Source: Hyphomicrobiales bacterium
Lineage (GTDB): Bacteria; Pseudomonadota; Alphaproteobacteria; Rhizobiales; Rhizobiaceae
Direction of reading: 5' to 3'
DNA: 64,000 nt
NCBI GenBank assembly: GCA_900471815.1
Contig: UICE01000008.1
Location: 1-64,000, forward strand
Shown here: positions 33,710 through 42,125 of the stretch, piece by piece
Layout: the number at the start of each line of letters is the position of its first letter
Numbering within the stretch: the first letter of the stretch is position 1
Notes under the pieces: model-generated
The model's database searches: none
Told to the model about the DNA's origin: nothing
Seen by the model: the letters and a program-made list of their open reading frames with translations, nothing else
Position numbers and translations under genes: made by a program

Positions 33710-34770
33710 GACTTCTTCCGATGTGTGAAAATGAGCACGAAGAAAAACGGCACGCCGACCAAAGCTGTCATGACCCCGATCGGCAGCATGGCGCCAGGTA
33801 TCAATGTCTTGCTTACAACTGACGTTGCCGACAAGAGAAGTGCCCCGCAGAGGGCGGAAGCGGGAAGAAAGAAGCGTTGATCTTCACCGACCAACATACG
33901 TGCAATATGAGGTCCTACCAGGCCAATAAAACCGATGGTACCGACGAACGAAACGGGAATGGCTGCCAGAAGGCTGACTGTCATCATGGTTTCCAGACGC
34001 AAGCGACGCACATTGATGCCAAGACTTGCTGCCTTGTCTTCTCCCAGACGCAGCGCCGTCAGCGCCCATGCACGTCTTGCAAAGAGGGGCATGACGACGA
34101 TCACGATGGCAGCGGTTATCGCGACTTTGGGCCAGGTTGCTTTGGTCAGGCTACCCATCGTCCAGAACACCACAGCCGCCAATGCTTGTTCGGAGGCAAG
34201 ATATTCGAGCAGTGATAGAAGCGCGTTGAATGTGAAGACCAACGCGATCCCGAGCAGCACAATTGTTTCCACGGCAACGCCGCGCATTGTAGAGGCAAAA
34301 TGGATAAACAAAGCTGCGAGCATAGCCATCAAGAAGGCGTTGATCGGTACCATGAATTGCGTCGCCAGCGGGAACACGGCAACCCCTCCGACAAGCGCGA
34401 GCGCTGCACCAAAGCCAGCTGCGGCCGAAATGCCTAAGGTAAAGGGGCTGGCAAGTGGGTTGGCAAGGATTGTTTGCATTTGTGCGCCAGCCACGGAAAG
34501 CGAGGCACCCACCGTCAGCGCCATGAGCGCAATCGGCATGCGTATATCCCATATAACCACACGAAGCTGGTCGGTAGCGGCGAAGGGACTAAAAAGGGTC
34601 GCCAATACCTCCGAAAGCGAATAATTCGCAGGCCCAAGAGCCATATCAACGGAAACGCTCAGAAATAGGCCCGCGACCAACAGAGCAATGAGCACTGTGC
34701 GGCGCAGAACCAACATTCGATATGCTGCCTGCCCCGTATGCGCGGGGTTCTCGGCGATAATAGCAACCAT
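33703..34770 (-). CDS. Iron-chelate ABC transporter permease (FecCD family)
   Basis: A 355-residue membrane protein with about ten hydrophobic helices. It has the FecCD family blocks VIWDIRMPIALMALTVGASLSVAGAQMQTILANPLASPFTLGISAAAGFGA and the final FIGLVGPHIARMLVGEDQRFFLPASALCGALLL. It forms a homodimeric BtuC-like channel for a metal chelate. It begins 5 bases after the binding-protein stop and overlaps the ATPase gene at its end. Confidence 0.9.
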   Translation of the reverse strand: MVAIIAENPAHTGQAAYRMLVLRRTVLIALLVAGLFLSVSVDMALGPANYSLSEVLATLFSPFAATDQLRVVIWDIRMPIALMALTVGASLSVAGAQMQTILANPLASPFTLGISAAAGFGAALALVGGVAVFPLATQFMVPINAFLMAMLAALFIHFASTMRGVAVETIVLLGIALVFTFNALLSLLEYLASEQALAAVVFWTMGSLTKATWPKVAITAAIVIVVMPLFARRAWALTALRLGEDKAASLGINVRRLRLETMMTVSLLAAIPVSFVGTIGFIGLVGPHIARMLVGEDQRFFLPASALCGALLLSATSVVSKTLIPGAMLPIGVMTALVGVPFFFVLIFTHRKKSW

Positions 34771-34775
34771 CCGAT

Positions 34776-35909
34776 CTATTGCCCGTCTTTAAGCGAAACG
34801 AAATAACCGGGCTTATAGTCAAGCGGCAAAAAGCGCGCGTGCAGCTCCTTGAATGTCGCCGTCGGGTCAAGGCCTGCGAAAAGGTCTGGATGCAGCCATT
34901 TCGCAATTTCCTGAATCGCGACGAATTGATAGGGATTATTGTAGAATTGATGCCAGATGGCGTGAACATTGCCGTCTTTAACAGCCTTGACACCCGTGAA
35001 TGCAGGGCGTTTTGTCAGGGCATCAAGCTTGCGCCGTGCTTCCTTTTCGTCGGCACCGTAGCCTACGCCGACCCAGTTACCGCCAGGTACATACCCTTCC
35101 CAATTGCCGCCAGTAATAATGATCTGATCGGGATTGGACGCGATAATCTGTTCAGGGTGGACGTTTCCGAAGGTGCCCGGGATAATATCCTTCGCCATGT
35201 TGATGCCGCCAGCCGTTTCAACCATCTTGCCGAAGTTCTCATTGCCGAACGACATGCAACAATCATCCGAATAGCCGCCAGCGCGCTCTATGAACACCAA
35301 GGGCTTCGGGGCATTGGCCTTTGCCAGCACATCCGTAACCTTTGCGATGTTGTCAGCCCGGAATTTGACGAACTCTTCGGCCTTATCTTCTTTACCGAAA
35401 AGCTTGCCGATAATACGGATGCTTGCTTCGGTATTTTCCATCGGCTTTTCGCGGAAATCGATATAGACGATTGGGATACCTACCTTGCCAAGCTTTTCAA
35501 TATATCCGGCCTCTTCGGTGGCGGTCTTGGCATCAACATTCATGATGATGACGTCAGGCTTCAAGGAGACAGCCTGCTCGACGTCAAATGTCCCGTCTTT
35601 CATGCCGCCGAAAGTCGGAATCTTGGCAATTGAAGGATCTTTTTCCAGGTAGGCCGAATAACTCTCGGGATCGGCTTTGGGGAGATCATCGCGCCAGCCC
35701 ACGACACGCTTGAATGGATTGTCACGATCCAGGATTGCGGTGAAATATACCTGTCGGCCTTCACCCAAAATGACATGCTCAACAGGAACATTAACCTCCA
35801 CATTACGACCGGTAATGTCTTTAACCGATATTTTGTCTGCGAGCGCCACGCTCGACAAAATTACAGACCAACTCATGGCGGCAAAAGCCACCTTGCCAAA
35901 CAACCGCAT
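34776..35909 (-). CDS. Iron-chelate ABC transporter substrate-binding protein
   Basis: A protein of about 377 residues with a signal peptide (MRLFGKVAFAAMSWSVILSSVALA-D) and the type III (TroA-like) binding-protein fold: ITGRNVEVNVPVEHVILGEGRQ at the start, and SLKPDVIIMNVDA and EQIIASNPDQIIITGG in the two lobes. I used the ATG at 35909, which directly precedes the signal peptide and has GGAG about 9 bases upstream. It heads an operon with the permease and ATPase, behind a TGA-N9-TCA palindrome, so iron-regulated expression is likely. The ligand may be a hydroxamate or catecholate siderophore or haem. Confidence 0.85.
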   Translation of the reverse strand: MRLFGKVAFAAMSWSVILSSVALADKISVKDITGRNVEVNVPVEHVILGEGRQVYFTAILDRDNPFKRVVGWRDDLPKADPESYSAYLEKDPSIAKIPTFGGMKDGTFDVEQAVSLKPDVIIMNVDAKTATEEAGYIEKLGKVGIPIVYIDFREKPMENTEASIRIIGKLFGKEDKAEEFVKFRADNIAKVTDVLAKANAPKPLVFIERAGGYSDDCCMSFGNENFGKMVETAGGINMAKDIIPGTFGNVHPEQIIASNPDQIIITGGNWEGYVPGGNWVGVGYGADEKEARRKLDALTKRPAFTGVKAVKDGNVHAIWHQFYNNPYQFVAIQEIAKWLHPDLFAGLDPTATFKELHARFLPLDYKPGYFVSLKDGQ

Positions 35910-35949
35910 CGCTCGTACTCCATGGAAACTGAGGCGTTCTATTATTTTA

Positions 35950-35964
35950 TGACTTCGCAAGTCA
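35950..35964. promoter_or_regulatory. IRO box (RirA-type iron-responsive operator)
   Basis: TGACTT (35950-35955) and AAGTCA (35959-35964) form a perfect palindrome that matches the Rhizobiales iron-responsive operator TGA-N9-TCA bound by RirA. It lies between the binding-protein gene and the divergent methyltransferase. On the minus strand it overlaps a TTGACT -35-like hexamer, consistent with repression in high iron. Confidence 0.6.
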
Positions 35965-36018
35965 ACATATAAGATATGCCATTCGAAACATTAGCACTTG
36001 ATGCGGTATGGGACACAG

Positions 36019-36840
36019 ATGGCAAACGGCCTTGTCGACGGAACAAACTATAATCTGCGGGACGAAATCAAAGCATACTGGTCGGAGCGTGCATCAACCT
36101 TCGATTTGTCGCCCGGTCACGAGATATTTTCGGAAAAAGAGCGGGCCGCATGGCATGATTTGATTTCCCGGCATCTGGGGCGCGGTGAAGGTCGAGCGGC
36201 TTTGGACCTTGCATGCGGAACGGCAGTGGTATCCCATCTGCTTGACGACCTCGGCTTCTCGGTAACCGGTATGGATTGGGCCGAGCCGATGCTAAAGCGG
36301 GCTCGCGAAAAAGTAGCGACCAGGGGACGGGACATAACGTTCAGACTGGGCGATGCAGAAAATACCATGGAGCCAGACAGCCACTATGACGTCATCACAA
36401 ATCGTCATCTGGTTTGGACATTGGTTGATCCGACAGCTGCGTTTGCAGAATGGTACCGAATTCTCAAACCGGGCGGTCAGCTCCTAATCGTTGATGGCGA
36501 TTTCGTAAACGTCAGCCTCAAGGAACAGATCGTGACGAAACTCTCCACATTCTTCCAGCGACTGGGCATTGCTTCTGCAGAAACTGCGAAAATGTCACCC
36601 CAGCTTTTAGAAACTCACCGGAACATTCTTTCGCGCGTTCATTTCTCAAAGGGTGCACGGGCTGGCGCAGTTGCCGAGCTATTGGTCGAAGCTGGCTTCG
36701 AATCGGTTCAGATTGACAGCAATCTGCGCCGGATATTTCGCGCACAGGCCAAACATCTTGGCTTCTGGAAAGGCGTGGCGCGTATCACGCAACATCGCTA
36801 CGCCATCGTTGCAACGAAGGGTGGCACCAGTTCGCGATAG
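36019..36840 (+). CDS. SAM-dependent methyltransferase (class I)
   Basis: A protein of about 273 residues with the Rossmann-like SAM domain: motif I LDLACGTAVVSHLLDDLGFSVTGMDWAEPML, post-I and motif II around HYDVITNRHLVWTLVDP, and motif III WYRILKPGGQLLIVDGD. No membrane segment. It is divergent from the iron-chelate ABC operon and may share its IRO palindrome, so a role in modifying an iron chelator, or in release of iron from it, is possible. GGGA lies before the ATG at 36019; starts at 35998 (TTG) or 36001 (ATG) would add six or seven residues. The substrate is unknown. Confidence 0.8.
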   Translation: MANGLVDGTNYNLRDEIKAYWSERASTFDLSPGHEIFSEKERAAWHDLISRHLGRGEGRAALDLACGTAVVSHLLDDLGFSVTGMDWAEPMLKRAREKVATRGRDITFRLGDAENTMEPDSHYDVITNRHLVWTLVDPTAAFAEWYRILKPGGQLLIVDGDFVNVSLKEQIVTKLSTFFQRLGIASAETAKMSPQLLETHRNILSRVHFSKGARAGAVAELLVEAGFESVQIDSNLRRIFRAQAKHLGFWKGVARITQHRYAIVATKGGTSSR

Positions 36841-36898
36841 ACAGTCCGGTTCGCCGGCAGCGACGGGTGGACAGCGCTGACGGCTTGCATTCCAGCTT

Positions 36899-37588
36899 TC
36901 ACGCGGGCTTGGGTTGCCCCGGAATAGATGTATTGGTGACAGAGATCGGATCGCTCCCGGGAAAACTTTGCTCCAGTCCCTCATCCAACTGTTCATTCAG
37001 CGTATCGGCATCCTCTGCCCGTCCAGCTGTACGTCTGCCTTGTGGTGCGGGTTCGGCGGTTTCTCCGAATGCTGCGATTTGTACCAGCATCGCCTTGGCC
37101 CTTGCCATAAGTGCATCGCCATGATCGCCCTGCGTGTTTTTAACTGTAACAACGACAGATTCTCTGCCTTCGCCAACGAATTCTATCCGTGTAAGCCCTT
37201 CCGTTGCATCTGGCGTTACCAATGTACTCAGAATTTGCATTTCGGCCTCCTCATTGTCGTTATCACGTGAACTCGGCTCGATCATTCCTTCCAGCGGAAC
37301 AGGAACCAGTTCACCATCTGGCCGATAGTCTTTCAGTAGAGGATCCGCGGGTGGGACTGGACCTGCTGGTTGTTCGGATTCTCCAATATGCGACGGTGCT
37401 GCTGTCACCAAGCTTAAGTACTGCGCCAGCAACTGTCTTGCTCGGGCAATAATCTCACTATGGCTCAGATCGCCGGGGTGTTCCAAACTTACCTCGACAT
37501 GATTTGCGTCGTCGCTGATAAATTCCACCGTCCTTTGACTAGGATGCTCCGCGCTTTTCCTGACGATGGTTTCCACAATCTTTGCCAT
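36899..37588 (-). CDS. Hypothetical protein with internal repeat and a C-terminal SFPGSDP tail
   Basis: A 229-residue acidic protein of unknown function. Two similar segments of about 45 residues are visible: RTVEFISDDANHVEVSLEHPGDLSHSEIIARARQLLAQY (18-56) and LTRIEFVGEGRESVVVTVKNTQGDHGDALMARAKAMLVQI (about 131-170). They are joined by a Pro-rich linker. The tail LDEGLEQSFPGSDPISV is a short motif seen at the end of many small Rhizobiales proteins (LDEALEETFPASDPP pattern). It is the third gene of a minus-strand set with the two small genes before it. It has no signal or membrane segment. Confidence 0.65.
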   Translation of the reverse strand: MAKIVETIVRKSAEHPSQRTVEFISDDANHVEVSLEHPGDLSHSEIIARARQLLAQYLSLVTAAPSHIGESEQPAGPVPPADPLLKDYRPDGELVPVPLEGMIEPSSRDNDNEEAEMQILSTLVTPDATEGLTRIEFVGEGRESVVVTVKNTQGDHGDALMARAKAMLVQIAAFGETAEPAPQGRRTAGRAEDADTLNEQLDEGLEQSFPGSDPISVTNTSIPGQPKPA

Positions 37589-37624
37589 CTATATTCCACC
37601 GTTGTTTTGCTCACGACGATCCGA

Positions 37625-37966
37625 TTATCGTGATAAGTATCTGCCCATCAGAAAAGCCGCCCCTGCGGCATAAGCCATGTATGGCAGGGGATTGGCCCGA
37701 ACACGGCTCCTGAGTTCTTCCTGCGCCAATGACGGTGAATCCACCAGAATATCTCTGGCGCCGGATGATAGAAGCATCGCCGATTCCTTTAAGCGCTCCA
37801 CCTCATGTTTCAGAGCTGCCAGGCGAAATCCAAGTTCAGTATCTGTGCCGGTACGATCAGTGAAAGTCTCATTGACTTTGCCAAGCACTTCGTCCGTGAG
37901 AGGCGTTTCTGAAGGGGTGGTAATTTCGACGACATTGGGTGTTGATACTGTTGGGTCGTTTTGCAT
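37625..37966 (-). CDS. ElaB/YqjD/DUF883-like tail-anchored small protein
   Basis: A 113-residue protein. The first 40 residues are polar and Thr-rich, a coiled-coil helix follows (FRLAALKHEVERLKESAMLLSSGARDIL), and the end has the DUF883-like pattern LRSRVRANPLPYMAYAAGAAFLMGRYLSR, a short C-terminal membrane anchor. Related proteins (ElaB, YqjD) are stress-induced inner-membrane proteins that bind ribosomes. The ATG at 37966 has AGAGGAAG upstream. It lies 16 bases after one small gene and 36 before the next, so the three are likely co-transcribed. Confidence 0.65.
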   Translation of the reverse strand: MQNDPTVSTPNVVEITTPSETPLTDEVLGKVNETFTDRTGTDTELGFRLAALKHEVERLKESAMLLSSGARDILVDSPSLAQEELRSRVRANPLPYMAYAAGAAFLMGRYLSR

Positions 37967-37982
37967 CGCTTCCTCTGGGAAA

Positions 37983-38282
37983 TTAGATTTGATCGTTGTA
38001 GGGCTTCTTGTTTTCACCCACTGCTTTGGCAAGAGCGCTGAAAGACAGATCGTCACCGCGTTGATTTGCTTCTTGAAGAAACCTGATTGGGAAAGTGACT
38101 GCATCGCGCTGGGGAGGCGTGAGGCTCTCAAAAAAACGCTCGTCGCCGGAGGCTGCAACTTCTGCAGCTTGGAGAGCGGTGTCAATTTCACCGTCTGAAA
38201 GCACGCCCTTGGCGATAAGCAGCTTATTCAGGGAAGCTATAGCAAGGCATATGCCTTGTATCTGAAGATTGCCGGTGTCCAT
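37983..38282 (-). CDS. Hypothetical small protein
   Basis: A 99-residue protein with no family I recognise. It is mostly helical (IQGICLAIASLNKLLIAKGVLSDGEIDTALQAAEVAASGDERFFESLTPPQRDAVTFPIRFLQEANQ). The start at 38282 (MDTGNLQIQG) is preferred over one four codons upstream. It is the first of three small minus-strand genes that end with the SFPGSDP-tailed protein, and it lies 148 bases downstream of the AraC regulator, so co-expression with the latter is possible. Confidence 0.6.
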   Translation of the reverse strand: MDTGNLQIQGICLAIASLNKLLIAKGVLSDGEIDTALQAAEVAASGDERFFESLTPPQRDAVTFPIRFLQEANQRGDDLSFSALAKAVGENKKPYNDQI

Positions 38283-38430
38283 CCTACGCTCCAAAAATAT
38301 TCGCTAGAATATAGAAGTGGTGAACGCGAGCATGGTTCCATTATGGGCGGTGAGAAATCATTGGATCTGCAATCTCCAGCAATTGCAGATGTATAAGGTT
38401 GCTGTCGTGCTGCAGGTCAGCCGGTCCCAT

Positions 38431-39567
38431 TCATGACAGCCCGAGTGTTCGCAACAGACTTTCGAATGTGATCTCTGGCTGCTTGTCCGGTTGCCAAACC
38501 GGGCGCGTGGGGTCCATTGACGCTCGCTTGTGTATATTGCTGGGGCTATAGCCAAATTGCTGCGTAAAGGCGCGACTGAAGTTCGCAGCTGAATCAAAGC
38601 CGATTGCCAAACCAACTTCGGCGATTTTTCTTGTATCTGTGGGATCCGCCAACATGGCATGTGCTGCAGACAGGCGTCGCCGCCGAATATAGTTCGCAAC
38701 GCCGCCGGACATTTCGAAAAGTTCGTAAAGCCGTGTTCTCGAGATCGCCAGTTCCCGTCCAAGAGCATCCGGCGTCAATTCAGGCGAGGCAAGATTGTTC
38801 AAAATGAAGCGTCTTGCTCGCGTTATCAATCCAATTTGCGAAATCTGATCGGTGGCGCCATCATGGTCTACCAAAGGAGTGATTGCATCAAACACCATCT
38901 CTTGAAGGCGTTCCTTGACACTTGGAAGATCATCATAAGTGAAACGATCAAGATTGGCTTCGACACTCGACATATGGTCAATTAAAAGTCTGGCTCGATG
39001 TCCCCCTAAAACGATGTTGTTCCTTGCCGTCGTCAGGCCGCCTCGAACGGCAAACACGTCGACCGGAATGATCAGGCTTAGCGAATCCGTTGCCAACGCA
39101 CGCCCGCTGAACGGATGACCGAGTGACCGTATTTCAATCATTCCCGGTTCATTTTGTGCAACCCGTCCATTAACGCCGGTCCAAGTGCGTCCGGCGCGAA
39201 GGAGTGTGATCTGCCAATGGTCAATTGAACTGAATCGTACCGTATCCGGCGAGCGTTCATAACTGAAAGCTGGTGCAGTTTGCTGCAGGAACAACATGCC
39301 GCCCAAATTCCACACAATTTGTCGAGCGACAAACCCGTCTGCTAGATCAACATCATCCGGCAGACGCGTATCGGCCAGTGGGGCCATATATTCCTGCCAG
39401 GCAGGAAATTGCTCGCGTGCCGTTAATTTTTCCGTCTCAAAACGCAATGGAAGCAACGCAGGCGTTTTCAAGTCATCTTCGCCAACGGGATCTTCCGTCA
39501 CGCGTGGCCAACGACGTCGTTCCATCGACGTCTGCTTTGGTTGGGAATTATCACCATTGTCAGACAT
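38431..39567 (-). CDS. cuxR: AraC-family regulator with PilZ-like RxxxR motif, CuxR-like
   Basis: This 378-residue protein has a C-terminal AraC DNA-binding domain (TPDALGRELAISRTRLYELFEMSGGVANYIRRRRLSAAHAML ... IGFDSAANFSRAFTQQFGYSPS) and an AraC_binding_2-like N-domain. Near the start, ERRRWPRV contains R18-xxx-R22, the c-di-GMP-binding RxxxR signature of PilZ proteins. In S. meliloti, CuxR is an AraC protein that binds c-di-GMP in a PilZ-like way and activates the adjacent uxs1-uxe operon; here the same operon lies divergently 558 bases away. Start at 39567 with GGGAGG upstream. Orthology is inferred from motif and neighbourhood. Confidence 0.72.
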   Translation of the reverse strand: MSDNGDNSQPKQTSMERRRWPRVTEDPVGEDDLKTPALLPLRFETEKLTAREQFPAWQEYMAPLADTRLPDDVDLADGFVARQIVWNLGGMLFLQQTAPAFSYERSPDTVRFSSIDHWQITLLRAGRTWTGVNGRVAQNEPGMIEIRSLGHPFSGRALATDSLSLIIPVDVFAVRGGLTTARNNIVLGGHRARLLIDHMSSVEANLDRFTYDDLPSVKERLQEMVFDAITPLVDHDGATDQISQIGLITRARRFILNNLASPELTPDALGRELAISRTRLYELFEMSGGVANYIRRRRLSAAHAMLADPTDTRKIAEVGLAIGFDSAANFSRAFTQQFGYSPSNIHKRASMDPTRPVWQPDKQPEITFESLLRTLGLS

Positions 39568-40125
39568 TACTGCCTCCCAGCCGAGACGCGAAGTTCGAAC
39601 GCCGCCACCTATCACTACGATGGTAGATATTGCGTAGGTGTCTCAGCTCGTCTGCCAAATCTGCAGGGTTCGTCATCTTGAAAGATCGCTTCACACACCA
39701 TCCCTATCATGCAGACAGTAAACAAACTCAAAAACACCAAATGAAAGGATCAGGAAATCTAGTTGTCGCATGTTCCGCTGTCATTTTACTTTGAGTTGTT
39801 CATCGATTTAAGTTCCCGTTTTAGGAATTTTACATCGAGAACTTTCTCTTTCATGTAGAACATGTGAATTCCTCCGCACCAAGTCAATTGATTGCCCCTT
39901 GATGCCCGCCAGATCCTGAACCACGAATGAACAAGTATTCCCGCTAGGCTTGGCAGCCTTTGTATACCCGCGCGTCGCCACATCCGTTGGCCATCTAATT
40001 CATGCTTAATGCCCGCAGCGCATGCAAATATGGACGTATTGAATAGTTTCCGGATTCCTCGATATCGATAGGAGGGGGCCTACACGATAATTAAAGCTAT
40101 CCGCCGCAAATGTTGGGAGAGCTCT
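39568..40125. promoter_or_regulatory. Long regulatory gap between the CuxR-like gene and the polysaccharide operon
   Basis: These 558 AT-rich bases contain no supported gene. A perfect inverted repeat CATGT-AGA-ACATG (39852-39864) lies near the middle and is a candidate regulator site. The length suggests complex upstream control of the polysaccharide operon, as expected for a c-di-GMP-dependent activator. A 65-codon frame on the minus strand inside it shows no protein-like features. Confidence 0.45.
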
Positions 40126-41139
40126 GTGGGTATCGTGTTCAATTCATCAAACTTTCCTTCTGATCGTGCCTCAAAAGCGCGGGTTCTTGTCGCTGGCGGT
40201 GCTGGGTTTCTGGGATCTCACCTTTGTGATCTTTTGCTGAGGGAAGGCCGGACGGTAGTCTGTGTCGATAATTTCTCTACAGGACGACTGGAAAACATCC
40301 GTCATCTGCTGCGCTTTGACACATTCAGCTATGTGCGCCACGACATCATTGATCCGATCGATCTTCCGGTCGACGAAATATACAATCTCGCTTGTCCGGC
40401 GTCACCGCCGCACTATCAAGCAGATCCAATCCATACGATGAAGACCAACGTGATTGGTTCACTGAATCTTCTCCAACTCGCCGCTCGTTATCAGGCCCGG
40501 ATTTTTCAGGCTTCTACCTCGGAAGTGTATGGCGACCCACATGTGCACCCACAGCCTGAGAGCTATTGGGGCAATGTCAATTCTTTCGGCCCGCGCTCCT
40601 GTTATGATGAAGGCAAGCGTTGTGCCGAAACCCTTTTTTACGACTTCCATAAACAACATGGCGTCGACATCCGTATCGTGCGCATTTTCAATACCTACGG
40701 ACCACGCATGCGTCCCGATGACGGACGAGTCGTATCAAATTTCATCACACAGGCGCTTCGGGGTAAAGATATAACCGTATATGGTGACGGATCTCAGACC
40801 CGTTCCTTCTGTTACGTTGACGATCTCATTGATGGCTTTAGCCGGTTGATGTATAGCCCTCGCGCCATTCATACGCCGGTTAATATTGGTAATCCTGGTG
40901 AATTCACCGTGCGTGAATTGGCCGAGCAGATTGTCGCGATGACAGGCTCCTCATCCAAAATCGTCTATCACCCTCTTCCTACAGACGATCCTCGCCAACG
41001 CCGTCCTGATATTACGTTGGCGGAGCGGGACCTCGGGTGGGCGCCGAAAATTGCGCTGACGGAAGGTCTGAAATCGACAATAACCTATTTCGAACGCCAG
41101 CTCGTCAGACCCAATGGGGAACTTGCAGAGGTGGCATGA
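40126..41139 (+). CDS. uxs1: UDP-glucuronate decarboxylase (UDP-xylose synthase)
   Basis: A 337-residue extended SDR with Rossmann motif [15 protein letters not shown], active-site SxxxYxxxK (Ser in [10 protein letters not shown], Tyr-Lys in CYDEGKR) and the UXS-typical segments [21 protein letters not shown] and [24 protein letters not shown]. It converts UDP-glucuronate to UDP-xylose with NAD as bound cofactor. The GTG start at 40126 has GGGAGA about 6 bases upstream. It heads the operon, and its stop overlaps the epimerase start. Gene order matches uxs1-uxe of S. meliloti. Confidence 0.86.
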   Translation: MGIVFNSSNFPSDRASKARVLVAGGAGFLGSHLCDLLLREGRTVVCVDNFSTGRLENIRHLLRFDTFSYVRHDIIDPIDLPVDEIYNLACPASPPHYQADPIHTMKTNVIGSLNLLQLAARYQARIFQASTSEVYGDPHVHPQPESYWGNVNSFGPRSCYDEGKRCAETLFYDFHKQHGVDIRIVRIFNTYGPRMRPDDGRVVSNFITQALRGKDITVYGDGSQTRSFCYVDDLIDGFSRLMYSPRAIHTPVNIGNPGEFTVRELAEQIVAMTGSSSKIVYHPLPTDDPRQRRPDITLAERDLGWAPKIALTEGLKSTITYFERQLVRPNGELAEVA

Positions 41140-42125
41140 TGAACGCAAAGAACGTCATCGTCGTTGGCGGAGCAGGCTTTATTGGAAGTCACACCGCCAA
41201 GCTGCTGTCGAGGCAGGGTTACAACCCTGTGGTTTATGACAATCTCTCGACAGGGCATCTTGCATCCATACGTTGGGGCACCTTCATAGAAGGTGACATT
41301 CTCGACACGCAGCAGCTTACCGACGTTATCGAAGATCACGACCCGATCGCCGTAATTCATTTCGCCGCCTCTGCCTATGTCGGTGAATCCGTCGAAAATC
41401 CGGCTAAATATTATCGCAATAATGTTAGTGGAACGCAGTCGCTTCTGGATGCCTGCCGTCTCGCAGGTGCACGCAATGTCATCTTTTCGTCGAGCTGTGC
41501 AACCTATGGTATCCCCGATCAATTGCCCATTCGTGAAGCCGAGGTGCAACACCCCATAAATCCCTATGGCCGAACCAAGCTGATTGTGGAGCAAATGCTC
41601 GCCGATTATTCGGCTGCCTATGACCTGCAATATGTGGCGCTGCGTTATTTCAATGCCTCCGGGGCGGACATCGACGGCGAAATCGGCGAGAAACATGATC
41701 CGGAAACGCATCTCATTCCGCGAGCCATGATGGCTGCAGCGGGCAGTATCGACTTTTTGGAAGTCTTTGGCAGTGATTATGACACGCCTGACGGCACCTG
41801 CATTCGTGATTACATCCATGTCTCCGACCTGGCGCGCGCGCATGTGCTGGCAGTGGAACATCTCGTCAATGGCGGCGGCAATCTCGCTATCAATCTTGGC
41901 ACCGGGCACGGAACGTCAATCAAGGATATTCTGGATGCAATCAAGCGTCTGACGGGACGTAGCGTACCGGTTGAAATGCGTGCTCGTCGTGCTGGCGATC
42001 CTCCGGCTCTTTATGCTGACCCAGCGCTTGCAGCAGAAAAGCTTGGTTTTCAGACGTTTTACTCCGATCTTGATACGATCATCCGCACCGCAGCGCCCTT
42101 CTTCGGCTTGAAGGTGCTGGCATGA
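41136..42125 (+). CDS. uxe: UDP-xylose 4-epimerase-like (GalE family)
   Basis: A 329-residue GalE-family [17 protein letters not shown] at the start, [32 protein letters not shown] with catalytic Ser and Tyr-Lys, and the family segment [29 protein letters not shown]. Next to a UDP-xylose synthase the expected reaction is UDP-xylose to UDP-arabinose (Uxe), as described in S. meliloti, although UDP-glucose/galactose epimerisation cannot be excluded. ATGATG at 41136 overlaps the uxs1 stop, and the stop codon overlaps the next ATG (ATGA), giving coupled translation. Confidence 0.8.
   Translation: MMNAKNVIVVGGAGFIGSHTAKLLSRQGYNPVVYDNLSTGHLASIRWGTFIEGDILDTQQLTDVIEDHDPIAVIHFAASAYVGESVENPAKYYRNNVSGTQSLLDACRLAGARNVIFSSSCATYGIPDQLPIREAEVQHPINPYGRTKLIVEQMLADYSAAYDLQYVALRYFNASGADIDGEIGEKHDPETHLIPRAMMAAAGSIDFLEVFGSDYDTPDGTCIRDYIHVSDLARAHVLAVEHLVNGGGNLAINLGTGHGTSIKDILDAIKRLTGRSVPVEMRARRAGDPPALYADPALAAEKLGFQTFYSDLDTIIRTAAPFFGLKVLA

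Noticed and set aside
39786-39983. A 65-codon open frame in the gap before uxs1 (minus strand)
   Set aside because: No ribosome site, unusual composition and no recognisable motif; it lies in an AT-rich regulatory region.
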